A stretch of DNA of 9,563 nt from Pseudomonas sp. (GCA_029239415.1 JAQZAY010000126.1:1-9563), one strand, 5' to 3'. Positions 1 through 8,428 are shown, counted from the first letter of the stretch. Program-made: numbers and translations. Notes: generated by a model not told the origin, from the sequence alone.

Positions 1-972
<972 letters not shown>

Positions 973-1011
973 CCTGCGAACGGCGCACGGACGCGCCAAA
1001 CGAATCGAATG

Positions 1012-1034
1012 CGGCCGGGCCCATGGCCTGGCCG
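1012..1034 (+). promoter_or_regulatory. Strong GC hairpin in the murA-hisG gap
   Basis: Bases 1012-1021 pair with 1025-1034 to give a 10-bp stem, with one G-U pair (1017/1029) in RNA, closed by a 3-nt CAT loop. It lies 13 nt upstream of the hisG Shine-Dalgarno sequence (AAGGA, 1048-1052). No T tract follows, so it does not look like an intrinsic terminator. It could protect or separate the murA and hisG parts of a shared transcript, or be part of the hisG leader. The pairing is seen directly; any function is inference. Confidence 0.45.
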
Positions 1035-1063
1035 GCTGTAGCCGCATAAGGACCGACGTTTCC

Positions 1064-1699
1064 ATGTTGACCATCGCGCTATCCAAGGGTCGTATTCTCG
1101 ACGACACTCTGCCACTGCTGGCCGAGGCCGGCATCGTGCCGACCGAGAACCCCGACAAGAGCCGCAAGCTCATCATCCCCACCACCCAGGACGATGTGCG
1201 CCTGCTCATCGTGCGTGCCACCGACGTGCCGACCTATGTCGAGCATGGCGCCGCCGACCTGGGCGTCGCGGGCAAGGACGTGCTGATGGAGTACGGCGGC
1301 CAGGGCCTGTACGAGCCCCTGGACCTGCAGATTGCCCGCTGCAAGCTGATGACCGCCGGCGCCGTCGGTGCGCCGGAGCCCAAGGGCCGCCTGCGCGTGG
1401 CCACCAAGTTCGTCAATGTCGCCAAGCGCTATTACGCCGAACAAGGCCGCCAGGTCGACATCATCAAGCTGTACGGCTCGATGGAGCTGGCACCGCTGAT
1501 CAACCTGGCCGACAAGATCATCGACGTGGTCGATACCGGCAACACCCTGCGCGCCAATGGCCTGGAACCCCAGGAGTGGATCGCTGACATCACTTCCCGC
1601 CTGGTGGTCAACAAGGCCTCGATGAAGATGCAGCACGCGCGCATCCAGAGCCTGATCGACACGCTGCGCCAAGCGGTCGAATCGCGACACCGCGGCTGA
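1064..1699 (+). CDS. hisG: ATP phosphoribosyltransferase catalytic subunit HisG, short form
   Basis: HisG condenses ATP with PRPP to N1-(5-phosphoribosyl)-ATP, the first and feedback-controlled step of histidine synthesis, in the cytoplasm. The ATG at 1064 is chosen because AAGGA lies 11 nt upstream (1048-1052) and the protein then starts [10 protein letters not shown], as the family does; the frame is open further upstream but that part does not resemble HisG. The 211 residues match the short form, which lacks the C-terminal histidine-binding domain of the roughly 300-residue long form. [10 protein letters not shown] (135-144) and the PRPP-binding stretch [14 protein letters not shown] (154-167) are intact. 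From family knowledge, short HisG works as a hetero-octamer with HisZ, a histidyl-tRNA synthetase paralogue; no hisZ lies in this window. hisD follows after an unusually wide 126-bp gap. Confidence 0.98.
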   Translation: MLTIALSKGRILDDTLPLLAEAGIVPTENPDKSRKLIIPTTQDDVRLLIVRATDVPTYVEHGAADLGVAGKDVLMEYGGQGLYEPLDLQIARCKLMTAGAVGAPEPKGRLRVATKFVNVAKRYYAEQGRQVDIIKLYGSMELAPLINLADKIIDVVDTGNTLRANGLEPQEWIADITSRLVVNKASMKMQHARIQSLIDTLRQAVESRHRG

Positions 1700-1706
1700 T
1701 TCCTGC

Positions 1707-1727
1707 GCGCGACCTCTGCTGTCGCGC
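1707..1727 (+). promoter_or_regulatory. Hairpin downstream of hisG
   Basis: GCGCGAC (1707-1713) and GTCGCGC (1721-1727) form a perfect 7-bp stem with a 7-nt loop, 7 nt after the hisG stop codon. The following bases (CCGTCTATCC) are not a T tract, so it is at best a weak terminator or an mRNA 3'-end stabiliser. The rest of the gap up to hisD at 1826 holds a TAATAAT at 1806-1812 that resembles a -10 box, but I find no matching -35, so no promoter is called. Confidence 0.4.
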
Positions 1728-1825
1728 CCGTCTATCCGCGTCATAGCCTTTAATCTCGGGTGCCCGCGCGGATGGACTGGTAGCCTTGGGCGCCTGAGCA
1801 TTCGCTAATAATCGAGGCCCTCGCC

Positions 1826-3151
1826 ATGACCGTGTCCACTGCAATCGCCCGTCTCAACGCCGCCGACCCGGATTTTGCCCGACATCTGGATCATCTGCTG
1901 AGCTGGGAGAGCGTGTCCGATGAGGCGGTCAACCAGCGTGTGCTGGAGATCATCAAGGCCGTGCGCGAGCGTGGCGATGCCGCGCTGGTGGAGTTCACCC
2001 AGCGCTTCGACGGTGTCCCGGCTACCCGCATCGACGACCTGATCCTCGGCCGCGAGCGCCTTGAACTGGCACTGACCCGCATCACGCCGGCCCAGCGCCA
2101 GGCCCTGGAGCTGGCCGCCAACCGCGTGCGCAGCTACCACGAGCGGCAGAAGCAGGACTCCTGGCAGTACACCGAGGCCGACGGCACCGTGCTGGGCCAG
2201 AAGGTCACGCCGCTGGACCGGGCTGGCCTGTACGTACCAGGGGGCAAGGCATCCTACCCCTCGTCGGTGCTGATGAATGCCATCCCGGCCAAGGTCGCAG
2301 GCGTCGGCGAGGTGGTCATGGTGGTGCCGACTCCGCGTGGCGAGGTCAACGAACTGGTGCTGGCCGCCGCGTGCATCGCCGGCGTCGACCGGGTGTTCAC
2401 CATCGGCGGCGCCCAAGCGGTCGCAGCCCTGGCCTATGGCACCGAGAGCGTGCCGCAGGTCGACAAGGTGGTCGGCCCGGGCAATATCTACGTGGCCACT
2501 GCCAAGCGCCATGTATTCGGCCAGGTCGGCATCGACATGATCGCCGGTCCCTCGGAAATCCTCGTGGTGTGCGACGGCCAGACCGACCCCGACTGGATCG
2601 CCATGGACCTGTTCTCCCAGGCCGAGCACGACGAAGATGCCCAGGCCATCCTGGTGAGCCCCGATGCCGCGTTCCTCGACCGGGTCGCCGCCAGCATCGA
2701 CAAGCTGCTGCCGACCATGGAGCGCGCCGAGATCATCCGCACCTCGATCAAGGGGCGCGGCGCGCTGGTCCAGGTGCGCGACCTGCAGCAGGCGATGGAG
2801 GTGGTCAACCGCATCGCCCCCGAGCACCTCGAGCTGTCAGTGGCCGACCCGCAGGCCTGGCTGCCGCACGTTCGCCACGCTGGCGCGATCTTCATGGGCC
2901 GTCACACCAGCGAGGCCCTGGGCGACTACTGCGCCGGCCCCAACCATGTGCTGCCGACCTCGGGCACCGCGCGGTTCTCGTCGCCGCTGGGGGTGTACGA
3001 CTTCCAGAAGCGCTCGTCGATCATCTTCTGCTCCGAGCAGGGCGCCTCCGAGCTGGGCCAGACCGCGTCGGTCCTGGCCCGCGGCGAGTCGCTGACCGCC
3101 CATGCCCGCAGCGCCGAATTCCGCATCCTTGCCAACGAGAAGGGAAACTGA
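1826..3151 (+). CDS. hisD: Histidinol dehydrogenase HisD
   Basis: HisD is a zinc enzyme that oxidises L-histidinol to L-histidine in two NAD-dependent steps, ending the pathway. The 441-residue length is normal. Residues matching the E. coli zinc ligands are present at Gln265 and His268 ([11 protein letters not shown]), Asp367 (GDYCAGPNH) and His426 (LTAHARSAE). The catalytic Glu-His pair is Glu333-His334 in IAPEHLELS. The Rossmann-type region contains [11 protein letters not shown] and [14 protein letters not shown]. The ATG at 1826 has GAGG at 1814-1817 about 8 nt upstream and gives the expected N-terminus. The stop codon lies only 2 bp before hisC, so the two are almost certainly translated from one message. 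The 126-bp gap after hisG is wide for an operon and contains a hairpin. Confidence 0.98.
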   Translation: MTVSTAIARLNAADPDFARHLDHLLSWESVSDEAVNQRVLEIIKAVRERGDAALVEFTQRFDGVPATRIDDLILGRERLELALTRITPAQRQALELAANRVRSYHERQKQDSWQYTEADGTVLGQKVTPLDRAGLYVPGGKASYPSSVLMNAIPAKVAGVGEVVMVVPTPRGEVNELVLAAACIAGVDRVFTIGGAQAVAALAYGTESVPQVDKVVGPGNIYVATAKRHVFGQVGIDMIAGPSEILVVCDGQTDPDWIAMDLFSQAEHDEDAQAILVSPDAAFLDRVAASIDKLLPTMERAEIIRTSIKGRGALVQVRDLQQAMEVVNRIAPEHLELSVADPQAWLPHVRHAGAIFMGRHTSEALGDYCAGPNHVLPTSGTARFSSPLGVYDFQKRSSIIFCSEQGASELGQTASVLARGESLTAHARSAEFRILANEKGN

Positions 3152-3153
3152 GC

Positions 3154-4200
3154 ATGAGTCGATTCTGGAGCCCCTTCGTCAAGGACCTGGTGCCTTACGT
3201 GCCGGGCGAGCAGCCCAAGCTGGCCCGCCTGGTCAAGCTCAACACCAACGAGAACCCCTACGGCCCATCGCCCCGGGCGCTCGAGGCCATGCGCGCCGAA
3301 GTCAACGACAACCTGCGCCTGTACCCGGACCCCAACGGCGACCGCCTCAAGCAGGCAGTGGCCGAGCATTACGGTGTAAAGCCGGCGCAGGTGTTCCTGG
3401 GCAACGGCTCGGACGAGGTGCTCGCGCATATCTTCCACGGCCTGTTCCAGCACCAGGGCCCGCTGCTGTTCCCGGACATCAGCTACAGCTTCTACCCGGT
3501 CTACTGCGGCCTGTACGGCATCCCGTTCGAACAGGTGGCGCTGGACGAGCAGTTCCAGATCCGTGTCGAGGACTACCGCAAGCCCAATGCCGGGATCATC
3601 TTCCCCAACCCCAACGCACCCACCGGCTGCCTGCTGGCGCTTGACGCCATCGAGCGGTTGCTCGAGGCGAACCGGGACTCGGTGGTGGTGGTCGACGAAG
3701 CCTACATCGACTTCGGCGGCGAGACGGCCATCAGCCTGGTGGACCGCTACGACAACCTGCTGGTGACCCAGACCCTGTCCAAGTCGCGTTCGCTGGCCGG
3801 GCTGCGGGTAGGCCTGGCAGTGGGTCACCCGGACCTGATCGAAGCGCTGGAGCGGATCAAGAACAGCTTCAACTCCTATCCACTGGACCGCATGGCAATC
3901 GCCGGGGCGGCGGCGGCGTTCGAGGACCAGGCGTACTTCGAGCAAACCTGCCGCAAGGTGATCGACAGCCGCGAAGTATTGGCCGGTGAGCTGACGGCAC
4001 GCGGTTTCGAGGTGCTGCCCTCGGCCGCCAACTTCATCTTCGCCCGCCATCCCGGGCAGGATGCGGGTGAGCTGGCGGCGCGCCTGCGCGAGCAGGGCGT
4101 GATCGTGCGGCATTTCAAGCAGGCCAGGATCGCCCAGTTCCTGCGCATCACCGTCGGCACGCCGCAGATGAACCAGGCGTTGCTCGATGCGCTGGACTGA
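3154..4200 (+). CDS. hisC: Histidinol-phosphate aminotransferase HisC
   Basis: HisC is a PLP-dependent class I/II (fold type I) aminotransferase converting imidazole-acetol phosphate and glutamate to histidinol phosphate and 2-oxoglutarate. The start is the ATG at 3154, preceded by AAGGG (3140-3144) inside the end of hisD; the same frame is open far upstream, but that part is out-of-frame hisD and not protein-like. The product is 348 residues. Visible landmarks are [13 protein letters not shown] near the N-terminus, the PLP-phosphate region [28 protein letters not shown] with the Asp that contacts the pyridine nitrogen, and the Schiff-base Lys210 in [14 protein letters not shown] (codon 3781-3783). 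FLRITVGTP near the C-terminus holds the substrate-carboxylate Arg. Only 2 bp separate it from hisD. Some HisC enzymes also use aromatic amino acids; sequence alone does not settle that here. Confidence 0.97.
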   Translation: MSRFWSPFVKDLVPYVPGEQPKLARLVKLNTNENPYGPSPRALEAMRAEVNDNLRLYPDPNGDRLKQAVAEHYGVKPAQVFLGNGSDEVLAHIFHGLFQHQGPLLFPDISYSFYPVYCGLYGIPFEQVALDEQFQIRVEDYRKPNAGIIFPNPNAPTGCLLALDAIERLLEANRDSVVVVDEAYIDFGGETAISLVDRYDNLLVTQTLSKSRSLAGLRVGLAVGHPDLIEALERIKNSFNSYPLDRMAIAGAAAAFEDQAYFEQTCRKVIDSREVLAGELTARGFEVLPSAANFIFARHPGQDAGELAARLREQGVIVRHFKQARIAQFLRITVGTPQMNQALLDALD

Positions 4201-4214
4201 CAGTCGAGGTATCG

Positions 4215-5453
4215 ATGGCCGATGAATTGCTGATCGACGCGGAGGTCGATGACGATGCGGTCCAGCAGCAGCCGCTGCTGGTGCGCCAGCCCTGGCTGCT
4301 GCTGCTGGGTCTGGTACTGGTGGCGCTCAACCTGCGGCCAGCGTTGTCGAGCATGGCGCCGTTGCTGGGGCAGGTTTCTGCAAGCCTTGGCCTGAGCGCC
4401 GCACAGGCGGGTTTGCTGACGACCTTGCCCGTGCTCTGCCTGGGCCTGTTCGCGCCGCTGGCGCCGGTCCTGGCCCGCCGCTTCGGCAGCGAGCGGGTGA
4501 TCCTTGGCATCCTGCTCACCCTGGCCGCGGGCATTCTCGTGCGCAGTACCCTGGGTGTCGCGGGCCTGTTCCTGGGCAGCATCCTGGCCGGCGCCAGCAT
4601 TGGCGTGATCGGCGTACTGCTGCCGGGCATCGTCAAGCGTGATTTTCCCCAGCATGCCGGCACCTTGACCGGCGTCTACACCATGGCCTTGTGCCTGGGC
4701 GCGGCAATGGCGGCGGGCTCCAGCGTGCCGCTGGCCCAGCAGTGGGGGGACAGCTGGCCCGTCGGGCTAGGCTTTTGGGCGCTGCCTGCCTTGCTGGCCA
4801 TGCTGGTCTGGCTGCCCCAGGCCCGCCAGGGGCATGGCGCGCACCGCGTGGCCTACCGGGTACGCGGCCTGCTGCGCGATCCGCTGGCCTGGCAGGTGAC
4901 GCTGTACATGGGCCTGCAGTCGTCGCTGGCCTATATCGTCTTCGGCTGGCTGCCCTCGATACTCATTGGCCGTGGCCTTGGGCCCACCGAGGCGGGCCTG
5001 GTGCTGTCCGGCTCGGTCATCGTCCAGCTGTTCAGTTCGCTCAGCGCGCCTTGGCTCGCGACCCGCGGCAAGGACCAGCGCCTGGCCATCGTCATGGTCA
5101 TGCTGGTCACCCTGGCCGGGCTGTTCGGCTGCCTCTATGCGCCACTCGATGGGTTGTGGGGCTGGGCAGTGCTGCTGGGCCTGGGGCAGGGTGGTACCTT
5201 TGCACTGGCGTTGACGCTGATCGTGCTCAGGTCAAAGGACGCGCACGTGGCCGCCAACCTGTCGAGCATGGCACAAGGTTTCGGCTACACCCTGGCCTCG
5301 ATGGGGCCGTTCGCGGTAGGGCTGGTGCATGACCTCACCGGCGGCTGGGATGCCGTGGGCTGGATCTTCGCGGTGCTGGGCGTGGGCGCCATTGGCTTTG
5401 GCCTCAAGGCCGGGCGCGCCTTGCATGTGCAAGTGGCCAGCGAGCGGATCTGA
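4215..5453 (+). CDS. MFS transporter, CynX/NimT-like
   Basis: This is a 412-residue inner-membrane protein with about 12 hydrophobic segments, typical of the major facilitator superfamily. It has an acidic cytoplasmic N-terminus (about residues 1-24), then TM1 leading into NLRPALSS (39-46), a signature of the CynX/NimT/YeaN group (cyanate and 2-nitroimidazole transporter relatives). [10 protein letters not shown] (86-95) is the loop between TM2 and TM3 corresponding to MFS motif A. A hydrophilic central loop (about 201-222, [18 protein letters not shown]) separates the two six-helix halves. The start at 4215 has GAGG at 4206-4209. It lies 14 bp after hisC and 5 bp before the GIY-YIG gene, so it is probably transcribed with the his genes. 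The substrate cannot be read from the sequence. No cyanase or carbonic anhydrase gene is adjacent, so a cyanate role is not supported; this makes the family call secure but the function open. Confidence 0.9.
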   Translation: MADELLIDAEVDDDAVQQQPLLVRQPWLLLLGLVLVALNLRPALSSMAPLLGQVSASLGLSAAQAGLLTTLPVLCLGLFAPLAPVLARRFGSERVILGILLTLAAGILVRSTLGVAGLFLGSILAGASIGVIGVLLPGIVKRDFPQHAGTLTGVYTMALCLGAAMAAGSSVPLAQQWGDSWPVGLGFWALPALLAMLVWLPQARQGHGAHRVAYRVRGLLRDPLAWQVTLYMGLQSSLAYIVFGWLPSILIGRGLGPTEAGLVLSGSVIVQLFSSLSAPWLATRGKDQRLAIVMVMLVTLAGLFGCLYAPLDGLWGWAVLLGLGQGGTFALALTLIVLRSKDAHVAANLSSMAQGFGYTLASMGPFAVGLVHDLTGGWDAVGWIFAVLGVGAIGFGLKAGRALHVQVASERI

Positions 5454-5458
5454 AGCCC

Positions 5459-5764
5459 ATGCCACCTGCGCAGAACGACATGCCCGCCCCAGCCAGGCCC
5501 TGGTTCGTCTACCTGGTACGAGCGGCCAACGGCTCGCTCTACTGCGGTATCAGCGATGATCCCCAGCGCCGCTTCGCGGCCCACCAGAAAGGCCAGGGCG
5601 CACGCTACTTCAAGACCAGCCCGGCGCAGGCGCTCGTCTATGTGGAGCAGTGGCCGGACAAGGGCCAGGCGCTGCGCCAGGAGCGACTGGTGAAGAAACT
5701 GCGCAAGTCCGCCAAGGAGGCATTGGTCGCCTCCTGGCCAGGTTTCAGTCCTTGCGGCGCTTGA
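5459..5764 (+). CDS. Small GIY-YIG nuclease-fold protein, YhbQ/UPF0213 type
   Basis: The 101 residues are almost entirely one GIY-YIG domain. VYLV (17-20) takes the place of GIY and YCG (28-30) that of YIG, followed by [12 protein letters not shown] with the conserved Arg (37/38), GARYF (47-51) and the metal-binding Glu75 in [11 protein letters not shown]. The arrangement closely follows E. coli YhbQ, whose biological role is not firmly established; DNA cleavage or repair is plausible from the fold but not shown here. The start is uncertain: ATG at 5459 lies 5 bp after the transporter stop with only a poor GAAG upstream, and ATG at 5480 would remove 7 residues outside the domain. The gene runs to 5764, overlapping the end of yejK on the other strand by 20 bp. 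Confidence 0.88.
   Translation: MPPAQNDMPAPARPWFVYLVRAANGSLYCGISDDPQRRFAAHQKGQGARYFKTSPAQALVYVEQWPDKGQALRQERLVKKLRKSAKEALVASWPGFSPCGA
5715..5735 (-). other. Hairpin just downstream of the yejK stop
   Basis: AGGAGGC (5715-5721) and GCCTCCT (5729-5735) form a perfect 7-bp stem with a 7-nt loop, beginning 9 nt beyond the yejK stop codon on the minus strand and lying within the GIY-YIG coding sequence. No long T tract follows in either direction, so it would be a weak terminator at best. It is the only stem-loop I find close after yejK. Confidence 0.3.
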
Positions 5765-6752
5765 GCTGATCGATCAGCTGGGTCGGCAGGCCCTTGATCA
5801 CCAGGGTGCCGGCCTCTTCGTCGTACTCCACCTTCGAGCCCAGGAGGTGCGCCTCGAAACTGATCGACAGCCCTTCGGCGCGCCCGGTGAAGCGGCGGAA
5901 TTGATTGAGCGTGCGCTTGTCCGCCGGAATCTCGGGCGACAGGCCGTAGTCCTTGTTGCGGATGTGCTCGTAGAAGGCCCGCGGGCGCTCCTCGTCGATC
6001 AGCCCGGACAGCTCCTCCAGGGCGACGGGCTCGCCGGCCTTGGTCTGGCTGGTGGCGTAGTCGACCAGGGTCTGGGTCTTCTCGCGGGCGGACTCTTCGG
6101 GCAGGTCCTCGCTCTCGACGAAGTCGCTGAAGGCCTTGAGCAGGGTGCGGGTCTCGCCCGGGCCGTCGACGCCTTCCTGGCAGCCGATGAAGTCACGGAA
6201 GTACTCTGAAACCTTCTTGCCGTTCTTGCCCTTGATGAACGAGATGTACTGCCTGGAGTTCTGGTTGTTTTTCCACTCGGACAGGTTGATGCGCGCGGCC
6301 AGGTGCAGTTGGCCCAGGTCCAGGTGGCGCGAGGGAGTGACGTCCAGCTCGGCATTCACCGCCACGCCTTCGCTGTGGTGCAGCAGGGCAATGGCCAGGT
6401 AGTCGGTCATGCCTTGCTGGTAGTGGGCAAACAGCACATGGCCACCCGTGGAAAGATTGGATTCTTCCATCAGCTTCTGCAGGTGCTCGACTGCGGTGCG
6501 GCTGAAAGCGGTGAAGTCGCGCTCCTCGTCCAGGTACTGCTTGAGCCAGCCACTGAACGGATGCGCGCCGGATTCCGCGTGGAAGAACCCCCAGGCCTTG
6601 CCCTGCTTGGCGTTGTAGCTGTCGTTGAGGTCGGCCAGCAGGTTTTCGATGGCGTCCGACTCGCTGAGTTCCCGGTCGCGTGCATGCAGCACGGCAGGGG
6701 TACCATCGGGTTTCTTGTCGATCAGGTGGACGATGCAATGACGGATCGGCAT
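5745..6752 (-). CDS. yejK: Nucleoid-associated protein YejK/NdpA family
   Basis: The product has 335 residues, the same length as E. coli YejK (NdpA), a protein found with the nucleoid; its molecular role is not well defined. Conserved family blocks are [19 protein letters not shown] (about 106-124), [18 protein letters not shown] (143-160), [20 protein letters not shown] (169-188), [15 protein letters not shown] (276-290) and a basic tail [12 protein letters not shown]. These align with the equivalents in E. coli YejK, for instance ARIDLTEW and FLKGRVGRKVADFFMDFLG. The ATG at 6752 has only a weak GAGA-type ribosome site. It is divergent from hupN across 394 bp. Its last codons overlap the GIY-YIG gene tail to tail, so the two messages are complementary over their ends. 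Confidence 0.94.
   Translation of the reverse strand: MPIRHCIVHLIDKKPDGTPAVLHARDRELSESDAIENLLADLNDSYNAKQGKAWGFFHAESGAHPFSGWLKQYLDEERDFTAFSRTAVEHLQKLMEESNLSTGGHVLFAHYQQGMTDYLAIALLHHSEGVAVNAELDVTPSRHLDLGQLHLAARINLSEWKNNQNSRQYISFIKGKNGKKVSEYFRDFIGCQEGVDGPGETRTLLKAFSDFVESEDLPEESAREKTQTLVDYATSQTKAGEPVALEELSGLIDEERPRAFYEHIRNKDYGLSPEIPADKRTLNQFRRFTGRAEGLSISFEAHLLGSKVEYDEEAGTLVIKGLPTQLIDQLKRRKD
5764..5779. repeat. 16-bp perfect palindrome at the convergent gene ends
   Basis: AGCTGATCGATCAGCT is its own reverse complement. It starts at the last base of the GIY-YIG stop codon and lies inside the yejK codons for Leu-Ile-Asp-Gln-Leu. Both convergent transcripts would carry it near their ends. It may be only a consequence of the yejK coding sequence; no T tract follows. 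Confidence 0.4.
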
Positions 6753-6860
6753 GGGATTCTCGACTCAAGGGGCCCCAGCGGGGCCGCGCTGCAAAGTCGG
6801 CCAGTTTACCTCAGGGTAGGCAGTGGTGCGCGGGGCGGATGTTGGCAGGAATGCCAGTTG

Positions 6861-6921
6861 CGGTTTTTTTGACCAGATTTACCGGTTTTTTCGAGCAAAC
6901 CCCCGAAAAACCTGCACAAAA
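6861..6921. repeat. Spaced A/T tracts with an 11/12 direct repeat
   Basis: CGGTTTTTTTGA (6861-6872) and CGGTTTTTTCGA (6883-6894) match at 11 of 12 positions and start 22 bp apart. Further A tracts lie at 6906-6910 and 6918-6921. Tract centres are about 21.5, 19.5 and 11.5 bp apart, close to whole numbers of helical turns, a spacing known to produce intrinsic DNA curvature. The second T tract and the first A tract also form an imperfect 9-bp inverted repeat (6884-6893 with 6904-6912, one bulged T). Such tracts stand out in this GC-rich window. Curvature is inferred, not measured. Confidence 0.5.
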
Positions 6922-7036
6922 GCGAGGTCGGCTGCGGATATTTGTCTGCTCCTGTGTTAGCTTTGCCCGGTCTTGCGCTCCCTTGCGGCGCATTGCTGGC
7001 AGCTGCCCTGAGTCAGGTCGAACCAAATGCGGATTT

Positions 7037-7053
7037 GCGTATCTTACATACGC
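7037..7053. promoter_or_regulatory. Operator-like dyad upstream of hupN
   Basis: GCGTAT (7037-7042) and ATACGC (7048-7053) form a perfect 6-bp inverted repeat with a 5-bp centre, about 94 bp before the hupN start codon. The size and centre spacing suit a dimeric repressor site, but it matches no operator I can name and could be chance. Confidence 0.25.
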
Positions 7054-7062
7054 GATCGCCAG

Positions 7063-7090
7063 GGCCCGTCGGACTATCGTGGTACGGGCC
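7063..7090 (+). promoter_or_regulatory. Inverted repeat upstream of hupN
   Basis: GGCCCGT (7063-7069) and ACGGGCC (7084-7090) are exact inverted copies separated by 14 bp, ending 56 bp before the hupN start. It could be a protein-binding dyad or a leader hairpin, depending on where transcription starts. No T tract follows. Confidence 0.25.
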
Positions 7091-7146
7091 ACAGACCTAC
7101 GTTGCAGCTGCTTATCTACTGAATTTGATAGGGAAGGAACACCACC

Positions 7147-7428
7147 ATGGCATTGACCAAAGACCAACTGATTGCCGACATCGCCGAAGCGATCGATGCG
7201 CCGAAGACCACCGCGCGCAACGCCCTGGAGCAACTGGGCCAGATCGTCGCCGACCAACTGGAAAACGGCGCTGAAATCACTCTGCCAGGCATCGGCAAGC
7301 TGAAAATCTCCGAGCGTCCTGCCCGTACCGGCCGCAACCCTTCGACTGGCGCTGCCATCGAAATCGCTGCCAAGAAAGTCGTCAAGTTCGTACCTGCCAA
7401 GGTCCTGACCGACGCCGTCAACAAGTAA
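7147..7428 (+). CDS. hupN: HU-family DNA-binding protein, HupN-like
   Basis: HU proteins are small basic dimers that bind and bend DNA with little sequence preference and help organise the nucleoid. The 93-residue product has the full HU/IHF fold: a helical N-terminus (MALTKDQLIADIAEAID), the LPGIGKLKISERPA strand region, and the DNA-binding arm ARTGRNPSTGAAIEI with the intercalating Pro65. The usual LPGFG is LPGIG here (Ile49 for Phe), a small departure from HU-alpha/beta. P. putida is known to have three HU proteins, HupA, HupB and HupN; the divergent yejK and nearby rlmF-valS context and the sequence suggest HupN, but the paralogue call is from memory. A strong Shine-Dalgarno AAGGAA (7134-7139) lies 7 nt before the ATG. 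It is a single-gene unit closed by its own terminator. Confidence 0.95.
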   Translation: MALTKDQLIADIAEAIDAPKTTARNALEQLGQIVADQLENGAEITLPGIGKLKISERPARTGRNPSTGAAIEIAAKKVVKFVPAKVLTDAVNK

Positions 7429-7446
7429 TTGTTGAAGCGTTGTCGA

Positions 7447-7478
7447 GCCGCGCCCGGCGTGTCCGGGCGCGGCTTTTT
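7447..7478 (+). terminator. Rho-independent terminator of hupN
   Basis: A perfect 11-bp GC-rich stem (7447-7457 with 7463-7473) with a 5-nt loop CGTGT is followed at once by TTTTT (7474-7478). It begins 19 nt after the hupN stop. The last T is also the final base of the rlmF stop codon on the other strand. The minus-strand side has no T tract after the stem, so the element should act in the hupN direction only. Confidence 0.93.
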
Positions 7479-8428
7479 CATGCCTGGCGTCCTTGCCCGA
7501 GCCACTGCTGGCGCTGGGCGCTGTCCTGGAAGCTCCAGGCGACCATGCGGCTCTGCTTCTGTCCTTGGCCCATCTCCACCACGCGCTGGGCCTTGACCCC
7601 GGCCTTCTTCAACGCCGCCTCGATACCCGGCAGGTTGCTCGCCTTGGACACCAGGCTGGTGAACCACAGCACCTGGCTGCCCAGCTGGGCGCTCTCGCCG
7701 ATCAGCTGGGTGACGAAGCGGATCTCGCCGCCCTCGCACCAGAGCTCGTTGTTCTGTCCACCAAAGTTGAGCACCGGCAGCTTGCGCTTGGGATCGGCCT
7801 TGCCCAGCGCTTTCCACTTGCGCTGGCTGCCCCGGGTCGCTTCCTCGCGCGAAGCGTGGAAGGGCGGGTTGCACAGCGTCAGGTCGAAGCGCTCTTCTTC
7901 CTTGAGCAGGCCAAGCAGGATGTGCTTGCGATTGTCCTGCTGGCGCAGGGTGATGGCCTTGGCAAGGCCGTTGGCCTGCACGATCGCCTTGGCCGATGCC
8001 AGGGCGGTGGCGTCGATGTCGGAGCCCAGGAAGCGCCAGCGGTAGTCGCTGTGGCCCAGCAGCGGGTAGATGCAGTTGGCACCCACCCCGATGTCCAGCG
8101 CGCGCACCTGGGCGCCACGAGGGATCTCGCCGCCGTTGTCGTCGGCCAGCAGGTCGGCCAGCACGTGCAGGTAGTCGGCGCGGCCCGGGATGGGCGGGCA
8201 GAGATAGTCGGCAGGAATATCCCAGTGCGCGATGCCGTACTGCGCCTTGAGCAAGGCGCGATTGAACACGCGCACGGCCTCGGGGTTGGCGAAGTCGATG
8301 CTGGGCTTGCCATGGGGGTTGGTGATGGTGAAGCGGGCCAGATCAGGGTGGGCCTTGATCAGGCTGGGGAAATCGTAGCGGCCCTGGTGGCGGTTGCGCG
8401 GGTGCAGGGTGGGTTTGTTCTGGGTCAT
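7478..8428 (-). CDS. rlmF: 23S rRNA (adenine(1618)-N6)-methyltransferase RlmF
   Basis: RlmF (YbiN) uses S-adenosylmethionine to methylate N6 of A1618 in 23S rRNA. The 316-residue protein starts [13 protein letters not shown] and has [10 protein letters not shown] (37-46), both typical of the family. The SAM-binding motif I is [16 protein letters not shown] (110-125), motif II includes [16 protein letters not shown] (135-150), and the catalytic motif IV is NPPF (187-190, LCNPPFHAS), the form used for N6-adenine methylation. [13 protein letters not shown] (223-235) is a further family block. The ATG at 8428 is the natural start; the ribosome site is weak. The gene converges on hupN, sharing one base with its terminator, and lies 172 bp downstream of valS in the same direction with a REP pair between. 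I see no separate terminator for it. Confidence 0.95.
   Translation of the reverse strand: MTQNKPTLHPRNRHQGRYDFPSLIKAHPDLARFTITNPHGKPSIDFANPEAVRVFNRALLKAQYGIAHWDIPADYLCPPIPGRADYLHVLADLLADDNGGEIPRGAQVRALDIGVGANCIYPLLGHSDYRWRFLGSDIDATALASAKAIVQANGLAKAITLRQQDNRKHILLGLLKEEERFDLTLCNPPFHASREEATRGSQRKWKALGKADPKRKLPVLNFGGQNNELWCEGGEIRFVTQLIGESAQLGSQVLWFTSLVSKASNLPGIEAALKKAGVKAQRVVEMGQGQKQSRMVAWSFQDSAQRQQWLGQGRQA

Larger units (their letters stand above)
6753..7146. promoter_or_regulatory. Divergent yejK/hupN intergenic region
   Basis: This 394-bp gap must hold the promoters of both genes. I see no convincing protein-coding gene in it. Features visible: a 6-bp dyad GGCCCC/GGGGCC (6771-6776 and 6780-6785) in the presumed yejK leader; TGGCA/TGCCA around a GGAA loop (6843-6856); A/T tracts between 6864 and 6921; GCGTAT/ATACGC (7037-7042 and 7048-7053); and GGCCCGT/ACGGGCC (7063-7069 and 7084-7090). 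A TAAACT on the minus strand (6808-6803) resembles a -10 for yejK but has no good -35. I could not identify a convincing sigma-70 promoter for either gene by eye. Confidence 0.6.

Noticed and set aside
973..1063. A histidine attenuator (leader peptide with a run of His codons) before hisG
   Set aside because: No short frame with clustered His codons and no T-tract terminator are present.
1805..2827. 340-codon open frame on the minus strand opposite hisD
   Set aside because: Shadow of hisD: low-complexity His/Asp/Gly/Leu-rich translation with no domain.
2371..3153. Upstream extension of the hisC frame
   Set aside because: The extension is out-of-frame hisD. The ATG at 3154 with its ribosome site gives the normal HisC N-terminus and length.
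2926..4113. 395-codon open frame on the minus strand across hisD-hisC
   Set aside because: It is antisense to two clear genes, rich in Gln, Val, Arg and Leu with no recognisable domain; it reflects the scarcity of stop codons opposite G/C-ending codons.
6843..6870. Possible terminator: TGGCA-GGAA-TGCCA stem followed by T7
   Set aside because: The stem is only 5 bp and the T tract starts 7 nt after it; no plus-strand gene lies upstream to be terminated.
7102..7130. TTGCAG, 17 bp, TTGATA as a hupN promoter
   Set aside because: Spacing fits, but transcription would start inside the ribosome site (7134-7139) and remove it.
6942..7274. TTG-started 110-codon frame between yejK and hupN
   Set aside because: It overlaps hupN in another frame, has no ribosome site and shows no domain.
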